Assembly: GCA_947311845.1 (NCBI GenBank)
Contig: CAMZMU010000040.1
Span: forward strand, 70,053,341-70,117,340
DNA length: 64,000 nucleotides
DNA from: Poa pratensis
Taxonomy: Eukaryota > Streptophyta > Magnoliopsida > Poales > Poaceae
Direction: 5' to 3'
Shown: positions 23,330 to 33,430 of the stretch, in pieces
Layout of the letters: each line of letters begins with the position of its first letter
How positions within the stretch are numbered: the stretch's first letter is position 1
Program-made: the position numbers and the translations under genes
The notes under the pieces: model-generated
The model's database searches: none
What the model was told of the DNA's origin: nothing
The model's input: the letters and a program-made list of their open reading frames with translations, nothing else

Positions 23330-24930
23330 TGATACGTCTCAAACGTATCTATAATTTTGATGTTCCATGCATGTTTTATATCAATTGCTACATGTTGTAT
23401 ATACACTTTATATCATTTTCATACATTTTCCGGGACTAACCTATTAACAAGATGCCATAGTGCCAGTTCCTGTTTTCTGCTGTTTTTGTATTCCAGAAAA
23501 GCTAGTCTGGAAATATTCTCGGAATTGGACGAAACTTCACGGAGGCACCTATTTTATCAGAAGACACCCGGAGTCCGAAGGAGAGACGAAGTGGAGCCAC
23601 GAGGGCCCCATGTGCCGGAGTCAGATTTCAGCTGAAAAAAGCACCGTCAAGACACTATATTTCTGGAGCTCTAAAAATATTTTCAAGAAGACAGAAGTTC
23701 CTATTTTATCAGAAGACGAAGTCAGCCAAAAGGGGAGGCTGAGATGGGCCAGGAGGGGCCCACACCACCCCTGGGCGCGGCCAGGAATCTCCAGGCGCCC
23801 TAGGGTGGTGTCGCCTCCTCGTGCACCGTCTCGCGACGCCCTTTCGCCTACTTATTCCCCCCGACGCGAAAACCCTAAGTGCCTGGACGATTTCTCGAGA
23901 AGAGTTCCGTAGATCCGCCGCCACCAAAAACCCTAATTCGGGGGACAGAAGTCTCTGTTTCGGCACCCTGCCGGGACGGGGAATTGCCCCCGAAGCCATC
24001 TCCATCGACGCCACCGCCATCTTCATCGCCGTTGCTGCCTCCCATGATGAGGAGGGAGTAGTTCTCCCCCGAGGCGGAGGGCTCTACCGGTAGCTATGTG
24101 GTTTATCTCTCTCTCCCATGGTGTGATCTTTATGTGATCATGAGCTTTGTAATCTAGCTGAATCCATAGATGTTACTCTTCATTATCTTATATGCTACTC
24201 AAGTGGTTTTATTAATATAATCTCCGGAGTCACCTTTGTCCCACGGTGCGAAGTTGACAGTGTGCGCCCCGTGTGTGGCTCTTAGGCTAAAGATAACAGG
24301 AATACTTATCATGAGTTATTATTTGCGTTGGATGTCTCTATGAAATTGCGGTGTTTGTCTAGTACTATTTAGGGCGCTCAAGTTGACAGTGTGGGGTTCC
24401 CTAATGTGGAATGCGACTTTAAGGTTGCTTTTATAGCCCTACGCAGTGGATTGGTGTTCGTTATCCAACGAGAGAATAACTCAGAGTAGCATAGTGAATA
24501 GGAAATATCTATGTATTCAATTATATTATTATTGTTGAGAGTGTCCACTAGTGAAAGTATGATCCCTAGGCCTTGTTTCTAAGCATTGAAACACCGTTTA
24601 CAACCAGTTCTGCTACATGTTTGCTTGCTGCCATTTTTATTTCAGATTGCAATTACCACTTATAATCATCCATATTACTTGAATTTCACCATCTCTTCAC
24701 CGAACTAGTGCACCTATACACCTGACAAGTGTATTGGGTGTGTTGGGGACACAAGAGACTTCTTGTATCTTAATTGCAGGGTTGCTTGAGAGGGATATCT
24801 TTGACCTCTACCTCCCTGAATTCGATAAACCTTGGGTGATTCACTTGAGGGAAACTTGCTGCTGTTCTACAAACCTCTGCACTTGGAGGCCCAACACTGT
24901 CTACAAGAATAGAAGCGTGCATAGACATCA
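23330..24930 (+). repeat. 5' LTR
   Basis: This is a 1601-bp LTR. Two identical 18-base TTCCTATTTTATCAGAAG-type segments around 23550 and 23700 form a short internal repeat. Confidence 0.92.
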
Positions 24931-24940
24931 AGCTATTTTC

Positions 24941-24953
24941 TGGCGCCGTTGCC
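24941..24953 (+). other. Primer-binding site, tRNA-Asp type
   Basis: TGGCGCCGTTGCC lies 10 bases after the 5' LTR and is complementary to the 3' end of plant tRNA-Asp. The following CAGGGAGG deviates from a full match. Confidence 0.75.
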
Positions 24954-25102
24954 AGGGAGGTAAGGTAAAAGGTACTCACATCCTCCAGCTACTTAGCTAT
25001 TTTCTAGCACTGTTGCTGACGTGTGAGTGCTCGAAGGTATTTCCTTTAGATTCTGCAATTATATCTTTTTGTTTCTTGTTTTTATTTCACTAGTTAGGCT
25101 TA

Positions 25103-25935
25103 ATGGAAAACAACAAAAAATTAGAGAGCTCTATGAAATTTATCTTGAGTTAGGACACGATGCTTTTGAAGAGAAAATTAAAAAACCTATGGAAAATTAT
25201 TTGCGTGATGGTAGCAATGTTATATCTATGAATTCTATGAACACCATTATTGCTAATGCTATGCAAAGCTCTAAGCTTGGGGAGGTTGAGATTTTTGAAA
25301 ATCCTTTTGCTACAAATGATTATATATTTGAGACCTCACCTCCGAGTGAAGTATTTGAAAATCCTTTGGCTACTGATGATTATAATGATTGTGATATTTT
25401 CAGTCCACCTACTATTGAGGATATAGTTTATGTTGATTATGATATGCCTCCTATATATGATGTTTACAATGATGAATATGATATTTTTAGTCCATCTACT
25501 ATTGAGGATAAAATTCATTATGATTATTCTATGCCTCCAATTTATGATGATTACAATGATGGATGTGATACTTTTACTCCCACTATTACTAATGAAACTG
25601 TTTATTCTTATGTGGAGAGTAATGATACTTTTATGCATGTGGATCATGATAAGAATGCTTTATGTGATAGCTATATTGTTGAGTTTATTCATGATGCCAC
25701 TGAAAATTATTTTGAGAGAGGGAGACATGGATTCATACATCACAATAATATTAAGTCTCCTCTCTTTATGTTGAAAGTTTTGATGTTGCACTTGTTTTGC
25801 CTTCCTATGCTAGTCACTTTGTGCTTTATTGATTTATTTCTTACAAGATTCCTTTGCATAGGAAGTGGGTTAGACTTAAATGTGTTTGATATTTGCTTCT
25901 TGATGCTCTTTCATATTCACCTCTTATACATATGA
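25103..25935 (+). pseudogene. Acidic repeat-containing ORF of the non-autonomous retrotransposon
   Basis: The open frame spans 25027-25935. The likely start ATG at 25103 (MENNKK) is one base out of frame with the rest, and an A-run at 25115 is the obvious place for a one-base loss. The body reads LYEIYLELGHDAFEEKIKK, MENYLRDGSNVISMNSMN, then acidic repeats of 28-29 residues (YNDCDIFSPPTIED, then YDMPPIYD; YNDEYDIFSPSTIED, then YSMPPIYD) at about 25380-25560. The end is hydrophobic (MLKVLMLHLFCLPMLVTLCF). No catalytic motif is visible. Related ORFs recur in Triticeae non-autonomous elements as far as I recall, with unknown function. Confidence 0.55.
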
Positions 25936-28608
25936 GAGCATCATAAAAATCACTATGCCTAGCTAAAAGGCGTTAAAGAAAAGCGCTTATGGGAGGCAAC
26001 CCATTATTTTTATTTCTGCAATTTTTCTTTATTTGAGTCAAGGAGGATGTTTACTTCTGTAGCAACTCCTTTGTATCTTTATTTTCTCGCATTGTTGTGC
26101 CAAGAGTAGCCTCTAATGTTAAGATGATGCTTAATTTTGATTGCTGCGCAGAAACAGATTTTTGCTGTTCACTGTACGAAATTCCTAAAATCACCAGATT
26201 GTTAATTAAATCTGAAATTTTTTGTGCGTAATCTTTATGAATGTCTGAATCTTTCATTAGTTCAAAGTTTTCGATCTGAGCGTCGTAAGTGCCTGAAAAA
26301 ATTCGTCTTTGCGGACTGTTCTGTTTTAGACAGATTATGCCTTTTTATTTTGCATTCTCTCTTTTACTAGTGTTGAGTGAAATTCTTTTTTGGGTGGAAG
26401 AGCTTCACATAACATCAGTGGCTGTAGCTAATGTTTAAAGTAACAAATCATATTGCGTCTTTATAGAACATGTGATTTTTGATTATGCACTAACCCTCTA
26501 ATGAGATCTACTTTGAGTTTGGTGTGACGGAAGTTTTCAAGGGTCAAGAGAGAAGGATGATATAATAGGATCAAGAAGAGTGAAGAGCTTAAGCTTGGGG
26601 AGGCTCCCATGGATCTCCCCAGCATATTTCAAGAAGACTCAAGCGTCTAAGCTTGGGGATGCCCAAGGCATCCCCTTCTTCATCGGCAAAATTATCAGGT
26701 CATCTCTAGTGAAACTATATTTTAATTCTTTCACATCATATGTGCTTTTCTTGGAGCGTCTGTGTGCTTTTATTTTCAGTATTGTACTTTTATTTTCAAT
26801 AAAGCTTGACTGGACCCTAGCATTCTTGATTGGGAGAGAGACACGCTCCGCTTTTTCATGAGAATACTCCTATTCTTCACTTATATTTGTTGAGTATTCA
26901 TATCTAGCGCTGTTCAGCTTTTAGCTCTTGTTTTCATGTATCTCTTGTCAGAGCTATTAGCTTTCTTTTGTAGAAAGTACTCTCTTGCTTCACTTATATT
27001 TGTTTGGAGAGTTGATGAAATAAATTGATTGGTGTTTGGTTGGTTCAGAAAATGTTGCATGTGGTAATTGGTATAAGGAAAAACTTGCTTAATCTTGTAG
27101 ATCACTAATTTGGATAACTTGATGCTTGTCAATTGTTTTGAGTTAACAAGTAGATCATGATTAAATTGTGCATCACATGAGTTAAGCCTATTAGTGAAGA
27201 ACTACCGTAAAGCTTGTTGAAAATTTGGTTTGCATCGGTGGTATCTCTAAGGTCTAGATATTTTCTAATAACAGGGTTTGGTTAACAAGGAAGACGGTAT
27301 GAAGTCTTATAACGTTTGCAATATGTTTGTCATATAAAACTTGGTGTACGGGTTGATATTCTTGTTTGCTTACATAACCTTGCTAGCCTAAACTCTGTAC
27401 TGAGAGGGAATGCTTCTCGTGCATCCAAATCCTTGAGCCAAAATCCATGCCATTTGTGTCCACCATAACTACCTATATGTGGTATTTCCTTGCCACTCCA
27501 AGTAAATTTTTCATGTGCTACCTTTAAATTATTCAAAATGTTATTATTCCCTTTTTGTGTCAATGTTTACTAGCTCATGAGGAATTAGTGTGGTTATTCT
27601 TTATTCTATTTGTTGAATGGACTTTTACACCTGGACTAGTGGCATATACATCCGCTTATCCAATAATTTTGCAAAAAGAGCTGGCAACGGGGTGCCCAGT
27701 CCCAATTAATTACAACTTTAACCAATTAATTCTCTTCACACTTTTGCCCTGATTCATCAGTAAGCAATGACAAACAGTGAAATACCTGAATGTGTGTAAA
27801 CCAAAGAGAAAGAGGGATGATCTGCCTTGCTGGTAGAAATAACGTCCTTCATGGGAGCCGCTCTTAAAAGTCCGTTTGACAGGTAGAATACTGTTCTCAC
27901 CCGCTACCATTCGTTGACAATTAACAAACACCTCTCAAAAATAGATACTCCTCCATGGTATGTGATTGATGGAAGGCACCCGAGGATTCGGTTAGCCATG
28001 GCTTGTGTTAGCAAGGTTGGGAGGAGTATCAAATATTTTATGCAATCTCTATATGCTTTCAAAAACCTAAAAGCTCTAGCACATGACTTAATCCCTGCTT
28101 CCCTCTGCGAAGGGCCTTTCTTTTACTTTTATGTTGAGTCAGTTTTCCTATTCTTTCTGTCTTCCACAAGCAAACACTAGTGTCAACTTTGTTACAACAT
28201 GCGTTATATGCTACGTATTGGACTTGTTATACTACTTTGTGTTGACGATATCCATGAGATAAATATGTTGAAAGTTGAAGCAAATGCTGAAACTTAATTC
28301 TTCCTTTGTGTTGATTAAATACCTTTTATTAGAAACTATTGCTTTATGAGTTAACTCTTATGCAAAACTGTTTGATGCTTGTCTCGAAAGTACTATTCAT
28401 GAAAACGTTTAGCTTGTGTGATTCATTGTTTACTCATTATCTATTTGGTAGCAAATTATAGACCATTGACTTGGATCACTTCATTCATTTACATGTGCCT
28501 TGCAATATTATATGATCAAGATTATGATGGTAGCATGTCACCTCAAAAATTATTTTGTTTTTATCGTTTACCTACTCGAGGACGAGTAGGAACTAAGCTT
28601 GGGGATGC
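25936..28608. other. Non-coding interior of the non-autonomous retrotransposon
   Basis: No pol domain or convincing ORF was found. The purine-rich word AAGCTTGGGGA recurs at about 25274, 26590, 26650 and 28596, the last being the real polypurine tract. Confidence 0.5.
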
Positions 28609-30206
28609 TGATACGTCTCAAACGTATCTATAATTTTTGATGTTCCATGCATGTTTTATATCAATTGCTACATGTTTTATACACTTTATATCATTTTATA
28701 CATTTTCTGGGACTAACCTATTAACAAGATGCCACAGTGCCAGTTCCTGTTTTCTGCTGTTTTTGTATTCCAGAAAAGCTAGTCTGGAAATATTCTCGGA
28801 ATTGGACGAAACTTCACGGAGGCACCTATTTTATCAGAAGACACCCGGAGTCCGAAGGAGAGACGAAGTGAGCCACGAGGGCCCCATGTGCCGGAGTCAG
28901 ATTTCAGCTAGAAAAAGCACCGTCAAGACACTATATTTCTGGAGCTCTAAAAATATTTTCAAGAAGACAGAAGTTCCTATTTTATCAGAAGACGGAGTCA
29001 GCCAAAAGGGGAGGCTGAGATGGGCCAGGAGGGGCCCACACCACCCCTGGGCACGGCCAGGAATCTCCAGGCGCCCTAGGGTGGTGTCGCCTCCTCGTGC
29101 ACCGTCTCGCGATGCCCTTTCGCCTACTTATTCCCCCGACGCGAAAACCCTAAGTGCCTGGACGATTTCTCGAGAAGAGTTCCGTAGCTCCTCCGCCACC
29201 AAAAACCCTAATTCGGGGGACAGAAGTCTCTGTTTCGGCACCCTGCCGGGACGGGGAATTGCCCCCGGATCCATCTCCATCGACGCCACCGCCATCTTCA
29301 TCGCCGTTGCTGCCTCCCATGATGAGGAGGGAGTAGTTCCCCCCGAGGCTGAGGGCTCTACCGGTAGCTATGTGGTTTATCTCTCTCTCCCATGGTGTGA
29401 TCTTTATGTGATCACGAGCTTTGTAATCTAGTTGAATCCATAGATGTTACTCTTCATTATCTTATATGCTACTCAAGTGGTTTTATTAATGTAATCTCCG
29501 GAGTCACCTTTGTCCCACGGTGCGAAGTTGACAGTGTGCGCCCCGTGTGTGGCTCTTAGGCTAAAGATAACAGGAATACTTATCATGAGTTATTATTTGC
29601 GTTGGATGTCTCTATGAAATTGCGGTGTTTGTCTAGTACTATTTAGGGCGCTCAAGTTGACAGTGTGGGGTTCCCTAGATGTGGAATGCGACTTTAAGGT
29701 GTGCTTTTATAGCCCTACGCAGTGGATTGGTGTTCGTTATCCAACGAGAGAATAACTCAGAGTAGCATAGTGAATAGGAAATATCTATGTATTCAATTAT
29801 ATTATTATTGTTGAGAGTGTCCACTAGTGAAAGTATGATCCCTAGGCCTTGTTTCTAAGCATTGAAACACCGTTTACAACCAGTTCTGCTACATGTTTGC
29901 TTGCTGCCATTTTTATTTCAGATTGCAATTACCACTTATAATCATCCATATTACTTGTATTTCACCATCTCTTCGCCGAACTAGTGCACCTATACACCTG
30001 ACAAGTGTATTGGGTGTGTTGGGGACACAAGAGACTTCTTGTATCTTAATTGCAAGGTTGCTTGAGAGGGATATCTTTGACCTCTACCTCCCTGAGTTCG
30101 ATAAATCTTGGGTGATTCACTTGAGGGAAATTTGCTGCTGTTCTACAAACCTCTGCACTTGGAGGCCCAACACTGTCTACAAGAATAGAAGCGTGCGTAG
30201 ACATCA
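28609..30206 (+). repeat. 3' LTR
   Basis: This is the 1598-bp partner of the 5' LTR. It is preceded by the purine-rich AAGCTTGGGGATGC at 28596-28609, which acts as the polypurine tract region. Confidence 0.92.
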
Positions 30207-31489
30207 CCGGCAAACCAAAGAAACAATGCCATATCCATAAATCCTCAGATGCAACGGCATCAAGCACAATTGTTGCATCACCCCCCTTGCCACAATACTG
30301 CCCGTGCCAAGTCTTCGGTCAGTTTTTCCAAGTCCAATGCATACAATCTATGCTACCTAGCATGCCCGGCCAACCTCGCTTCTCATTTGATGCCATCAAC
30401 CTCACCGTATCTTCTTCGTTTGGTGATCGAAGATAGACCTTGCCAAAGGCACGAATTATGACTTTGGCAAACCTACGAACCGACTCGATTGTACAATCCT
30501 CACCAATGCAAAGATACTCGTCGGCGTAGTCAGCTGGAACGCCATATGCAATCACTCTCATTGCGGCCATGATCTTTTGATATGCGCTAAATCCCAACAA
30601 ACCCGCAGCATTCCTTCGGCGGGTAAAATAACGACAATTCGCCTCGCAAGCTTCTACTATCTTCACGAAAAGAGAACGACGCATACGGTACCTTCTCCGG
30701 AAGATATGAGCCGGCTACGTCGGTATCTCGGCGAAGTAGTCTCGCATGAGAAGCTCGTTGCCGTAGAAGCGGTTCCGAGGAATGCAAAGGCGGCCAACTT
30801 TAGATCCTTGCCGCGTTCTTGCAAATCGGTCCTCGAACTCCTTGACGGCGAGGACCGCGACCACCATCTGCCGCCGGTGGCTCTCGAATAGGGTCTCTAT
30901 GTCGGAGTCGTCGGAAGAGGATGAATCCGACATTAGAAACTCGGCGCACGGGGTCAACTCCATATGGAAATCGTACCGGAACATAAGCACCGCCTAATTT
31001 GACGAAAAACAAAGTTAAATCGACCGGAGAAACGCTTACCGATAGATCGGACACGGCGGCGACGATTTGGCCGGAGAGCGCTCTCCACTTGGGGCGGCGG
31101 GTCAGGAACCACCAGTGAGGTAGATCCGGGTAGGGGTCGACTCGCCGGCGGCGTGTCGACGGCAGATGCGGCAGGGGACGGGGCTAAATCGAAGGCGGTG
31201 GGGCTGGCGGCGGAGACGGCGGCGGGATGGGGGGAGAAGACGCGTACGCTTGAGCTGAAAAGTCCCTCCCGCCAACCGCTATTGCCATATACAGGGCCCC
31301 GGCGGTTCGGTGGCAAAACCTGTGAATTCAAGATTCCGGTGGCCGATTTCACGGGCGCCCTCAAAAGATTTTACGGGTTCACGACTTTTAAGGTTTCTGC
31401 TATGTCCGTTTATAAGGGTCTGAAACCTTTTAAAACGGTTATTTTGAGGTCCACGGCTTTTGAGGGCTCTGCTAGAGATGCTCTAAGAA

Positions 31490-32667
31490 GGCGTACGCCC
31501 GTGCTCGTGGAGGACAGAGAAGCAACGGCCTGTACGAATCTCCTTCGAGTGTGTACATCCTGGCGATCGGATGGGCTGCCTCCTGCGTAGCCTACCGAGA
31601 ATACGAAGCCCTCGGACAGTGTACATCCTGCCGCGCGTACGTCCGATCGCCGACTCGCGTACATAGGCTCGGGCTCCGGCGGCCGGCCGGTTACCTGTAC
31701 ATCGTTCGTGTCATTTGCTTTTTGTTTTGAATCTTTATTAAAGAAAAATTAGAGTCCAGACGAAGGCCACCGTATGCCACCGTATGCGTACTCTGGTTGG
31801 CCTAATGGGTTTAAAATACCTATTTAGTATATTATGGCTCGGCTTCGTCTCGATAAATTTTAATAAATATCTTGAAATGGATACATTGGTCGTTGCATGT
31901 ATTCGTCGTTGCGTGCATTTATCGTTTCTTGTGCTACGTCTCGGCTTCGCCTCGACGGCTCTGCTTCGTAGAGCTCTAGACGCCTACGACACATCGTCTC
32001 GGCTGCACCTTGTTCTAGATGTTTACGGTAGTTGTACCTGCAAAAATATTAAGTATGTACAAAACATGAGTTATTGATAGTACAAAGGACGGTGTACATA
32101 TACACAGAACAGAGAGTACAAAATAAACATGAAGTACAAGTACACAGAAATAGTAGTACAAAAGTACACAGAAAGTACAAGTACACAGAAAGCGGAGTAC
32201 GAAAAGACACAAGAAGTACAACTATACAGAAAATGGAGTACAAAAGTTCACACAGAATAGGAAGTACAAAATACACAGAAGTGAAAGTACGGAGTATGCA
32301 GAACAGAAGTACAAACTATACACTATCGGTAGTACAAAAAAAAAAAGTTCGTCAAAACCTATCAACATGGGATCTAGTTTTGAAAATCTCGACGCGAGGA
32401 GATCAAAAGTGAAAACGGTTTGTAATTTGGATAAACAGCTCACGAGATATTTCATTTTGAAAATTCGGTTTAGAAAAATAAAAGAGAAAATCTGACCTCT
32501 CACCTCCCATATCCCTTTCTCTCATTCTCCTTACTTTAAATCTGGTAGCGACACTTGGCGGACATGCAAACCAATTATGAGGAACCGAGCAAGCAGAGGA
32601 CGACACTTATCATGACGAGAGCGGGTGTGAGTTTCCTTGTTAAAGAATCCTTTTTCTAGTTATAACC
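31490..32667. other. Interior of the Mutator-like insertion with AGTACAAAA/ACACAGAA word repeats
   Basis: Between about 32055 and 32345 the words AGTACAAAA and TACACAGAA recur a dozen times at irregular spacing. This is a degenerate array rather than a clean tandem repeat. No gene was recognised. Confidence 0.5.
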
Positions 32668-33181
32668 TTATCCGCAACGTTTGCGAGCCTCACATTTCTG
32701 GGCCAACATGGGCCAGACGGAGAGGTCACGTTCATATTGGGTAGACGAGGCATGGCCCACTAGGCTCCACAAGAGATTTCCAAGGCCCTACAAAGGCTGA
32801 TTGTTGTGGATCTCTCTTTCTCCTTCACAAATCCCTTCGACTTATACTAGCAAAACGCCGTATCTCGTACAAAAAAGAAGCAAAACGCCGGAAGGAAGGC
32901 ATGGCCAAGATGCTGGCGAATTATTGGATACGGCAGGCAGCCACATGCTGGCTGGTTTTGTTCCGTTTGGTGCCACTTGTGTAGTTGTGTGTCCTTGCCA
33001 AGAGACAACGATGGAATGAATCAAAAAAATGAAACGCCATGGGAAACATCAATATCATGCTGCCATCTTGTGCTCTCGGATATTTTTGTATGAGGCAAAA
33101 TGGACACAATTGACCTCGTGGCGAAAAAATAACACAAAATAAACTCCGGGCGAAACTATTTCACGCGACTTACCCTTTCTT

Positions 33182-33241
33182 GTAGCGCCCAACGATCGGG
33201 CGCTACACTCTACGGGGTAGCGCCCGAGTGTAAGGCGCTAC
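33182..33241. repeat. Hairpin array in the left TIR
   Basis: Two consecutive self-complementary units, 33182-33206 and 33217-33241, each start GTAGCGCC and end GGCGCTAC. Their loops are 5-9 bases. Confidence 0.85.
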
Positions 33242-33430
33242 ACGCGTGTACGTTTTTCAACCTTATTATAGGCTGTAGTCTTATACAGACAAACGAATCG
33301 TGCAGTCCGGGAGAACTTGTCTGTGGCAAGATGGTTAGGAGGGTGGTTGTACCCTCAGCCCACCAGAGTTCAAACCCCAGGTTTGACGCTGGTGTTTCTC
33401 ATTTAAGGCGGAATATTCTTCAGTGGGAGG

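Larger units (their letters stand above)
23330..30206 (+). mobile_element. Complete non-autonomous LTR retrotransposon
   Basis: LTRs 23330-24930 and 28609-30206 start TGATACGTCTCAAACG and end AGACATCA. The 5-bp TSD CCGGC flanks the element (23325-23329 and 30207-30211). The interior (3678 bp) has a primer site for tRNA-Asp and one ORF with a C-terminal hydrophobic part, but no pol domains. By eye the LTRs differ at roughly 25-30 positions in 1.6 kb, so it is older than the LARD-like element at 3998-17020. The same LTR family appears as a solo LTR at 33431-36764. Confidence 0.92.
22784..30933 (-). pseudogene. PIF/Harbinger transposase (HARBI1-like), broken and split by a retrotransposon
   Basis: The upstream part (30933 down to 30212) runs from MSDSSSSDDSDIETLFESH through CRYFTRRRNAAGLLGFSAYQ to GSIDCMHWTWKN. 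The downstream part (23324 to 22784) has TFNDINVLHKSHLLG, NFTVNGHEYTKGYY, DGIYPTWST and KDIERAFGVLQSRFAIV. The Asp of GSIDCMHW, the Asp of DGIYPTW and the Glu of DIERAFG would be the catalytic triad, so all three are present. Damage includes nonsense codons after AEIPT and after WTWKN, a one-base loss after YPTWST, a stop after KTHRQL, and the LTR retrotransposon insertion with TSD CCGGC in the catalytic core. It cannot make active transposase. Confidence 0.9.
22368..31483. mobile_element. PIF/Harbinger element with dead transposase gene, split by an LTR retrotransposon
   Basis: Inverted termini GAGCATCTCTAGCAGAGC are flanked by TAA on both sides (22365-22367 and 31484-31486). Without the 6.9 kb retrotransposon at 23330-30206 it is about 2.2 kb. 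It holds a transposase gene on the minus strand and a strong palindrome near the left end. No second Myb-like ORF is visible. Confidence 0.9.
22146..32667. mobile_element. Mutator-like insertion with 9-bp TSD, containing nested elements
   Basis: An exact 9-bp repeat TTATCCGCA lies at 22137-22145 and 32668-32676. The flanks join to give GTCGTTATCCGCAACGTTTG, which matches the uninterrupted paralogous site at about 43410-43430. The ends GGGTACCACT and GGTTATAACT (reverse complement of the right end) share 7 of 10 bases, so terminal repeats are weak, as in non-TIR Mutator-like elements. Without the nested Harbinger element it is about 1.4 kb and non-coding. Confidence 0.65.

Noticed and set aside
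28637..29431. 264-codon frame in the 3' LTR
   Set aside because: The partner LTR has this frame broken by one-base indels, and the sequence is a known type of non-coding LTR.
33182..33241. Possible CRISPR-like or terminator array
   Set aside because: Units are hairpins inside transposon TIRs in a plant genome, with no spacers of constant length.
33311..33430. Possible tRNA gene
   Set aside because: A and B boxes are present, but the stem structure is poor, and the TSD and A-rich end show a SINE.
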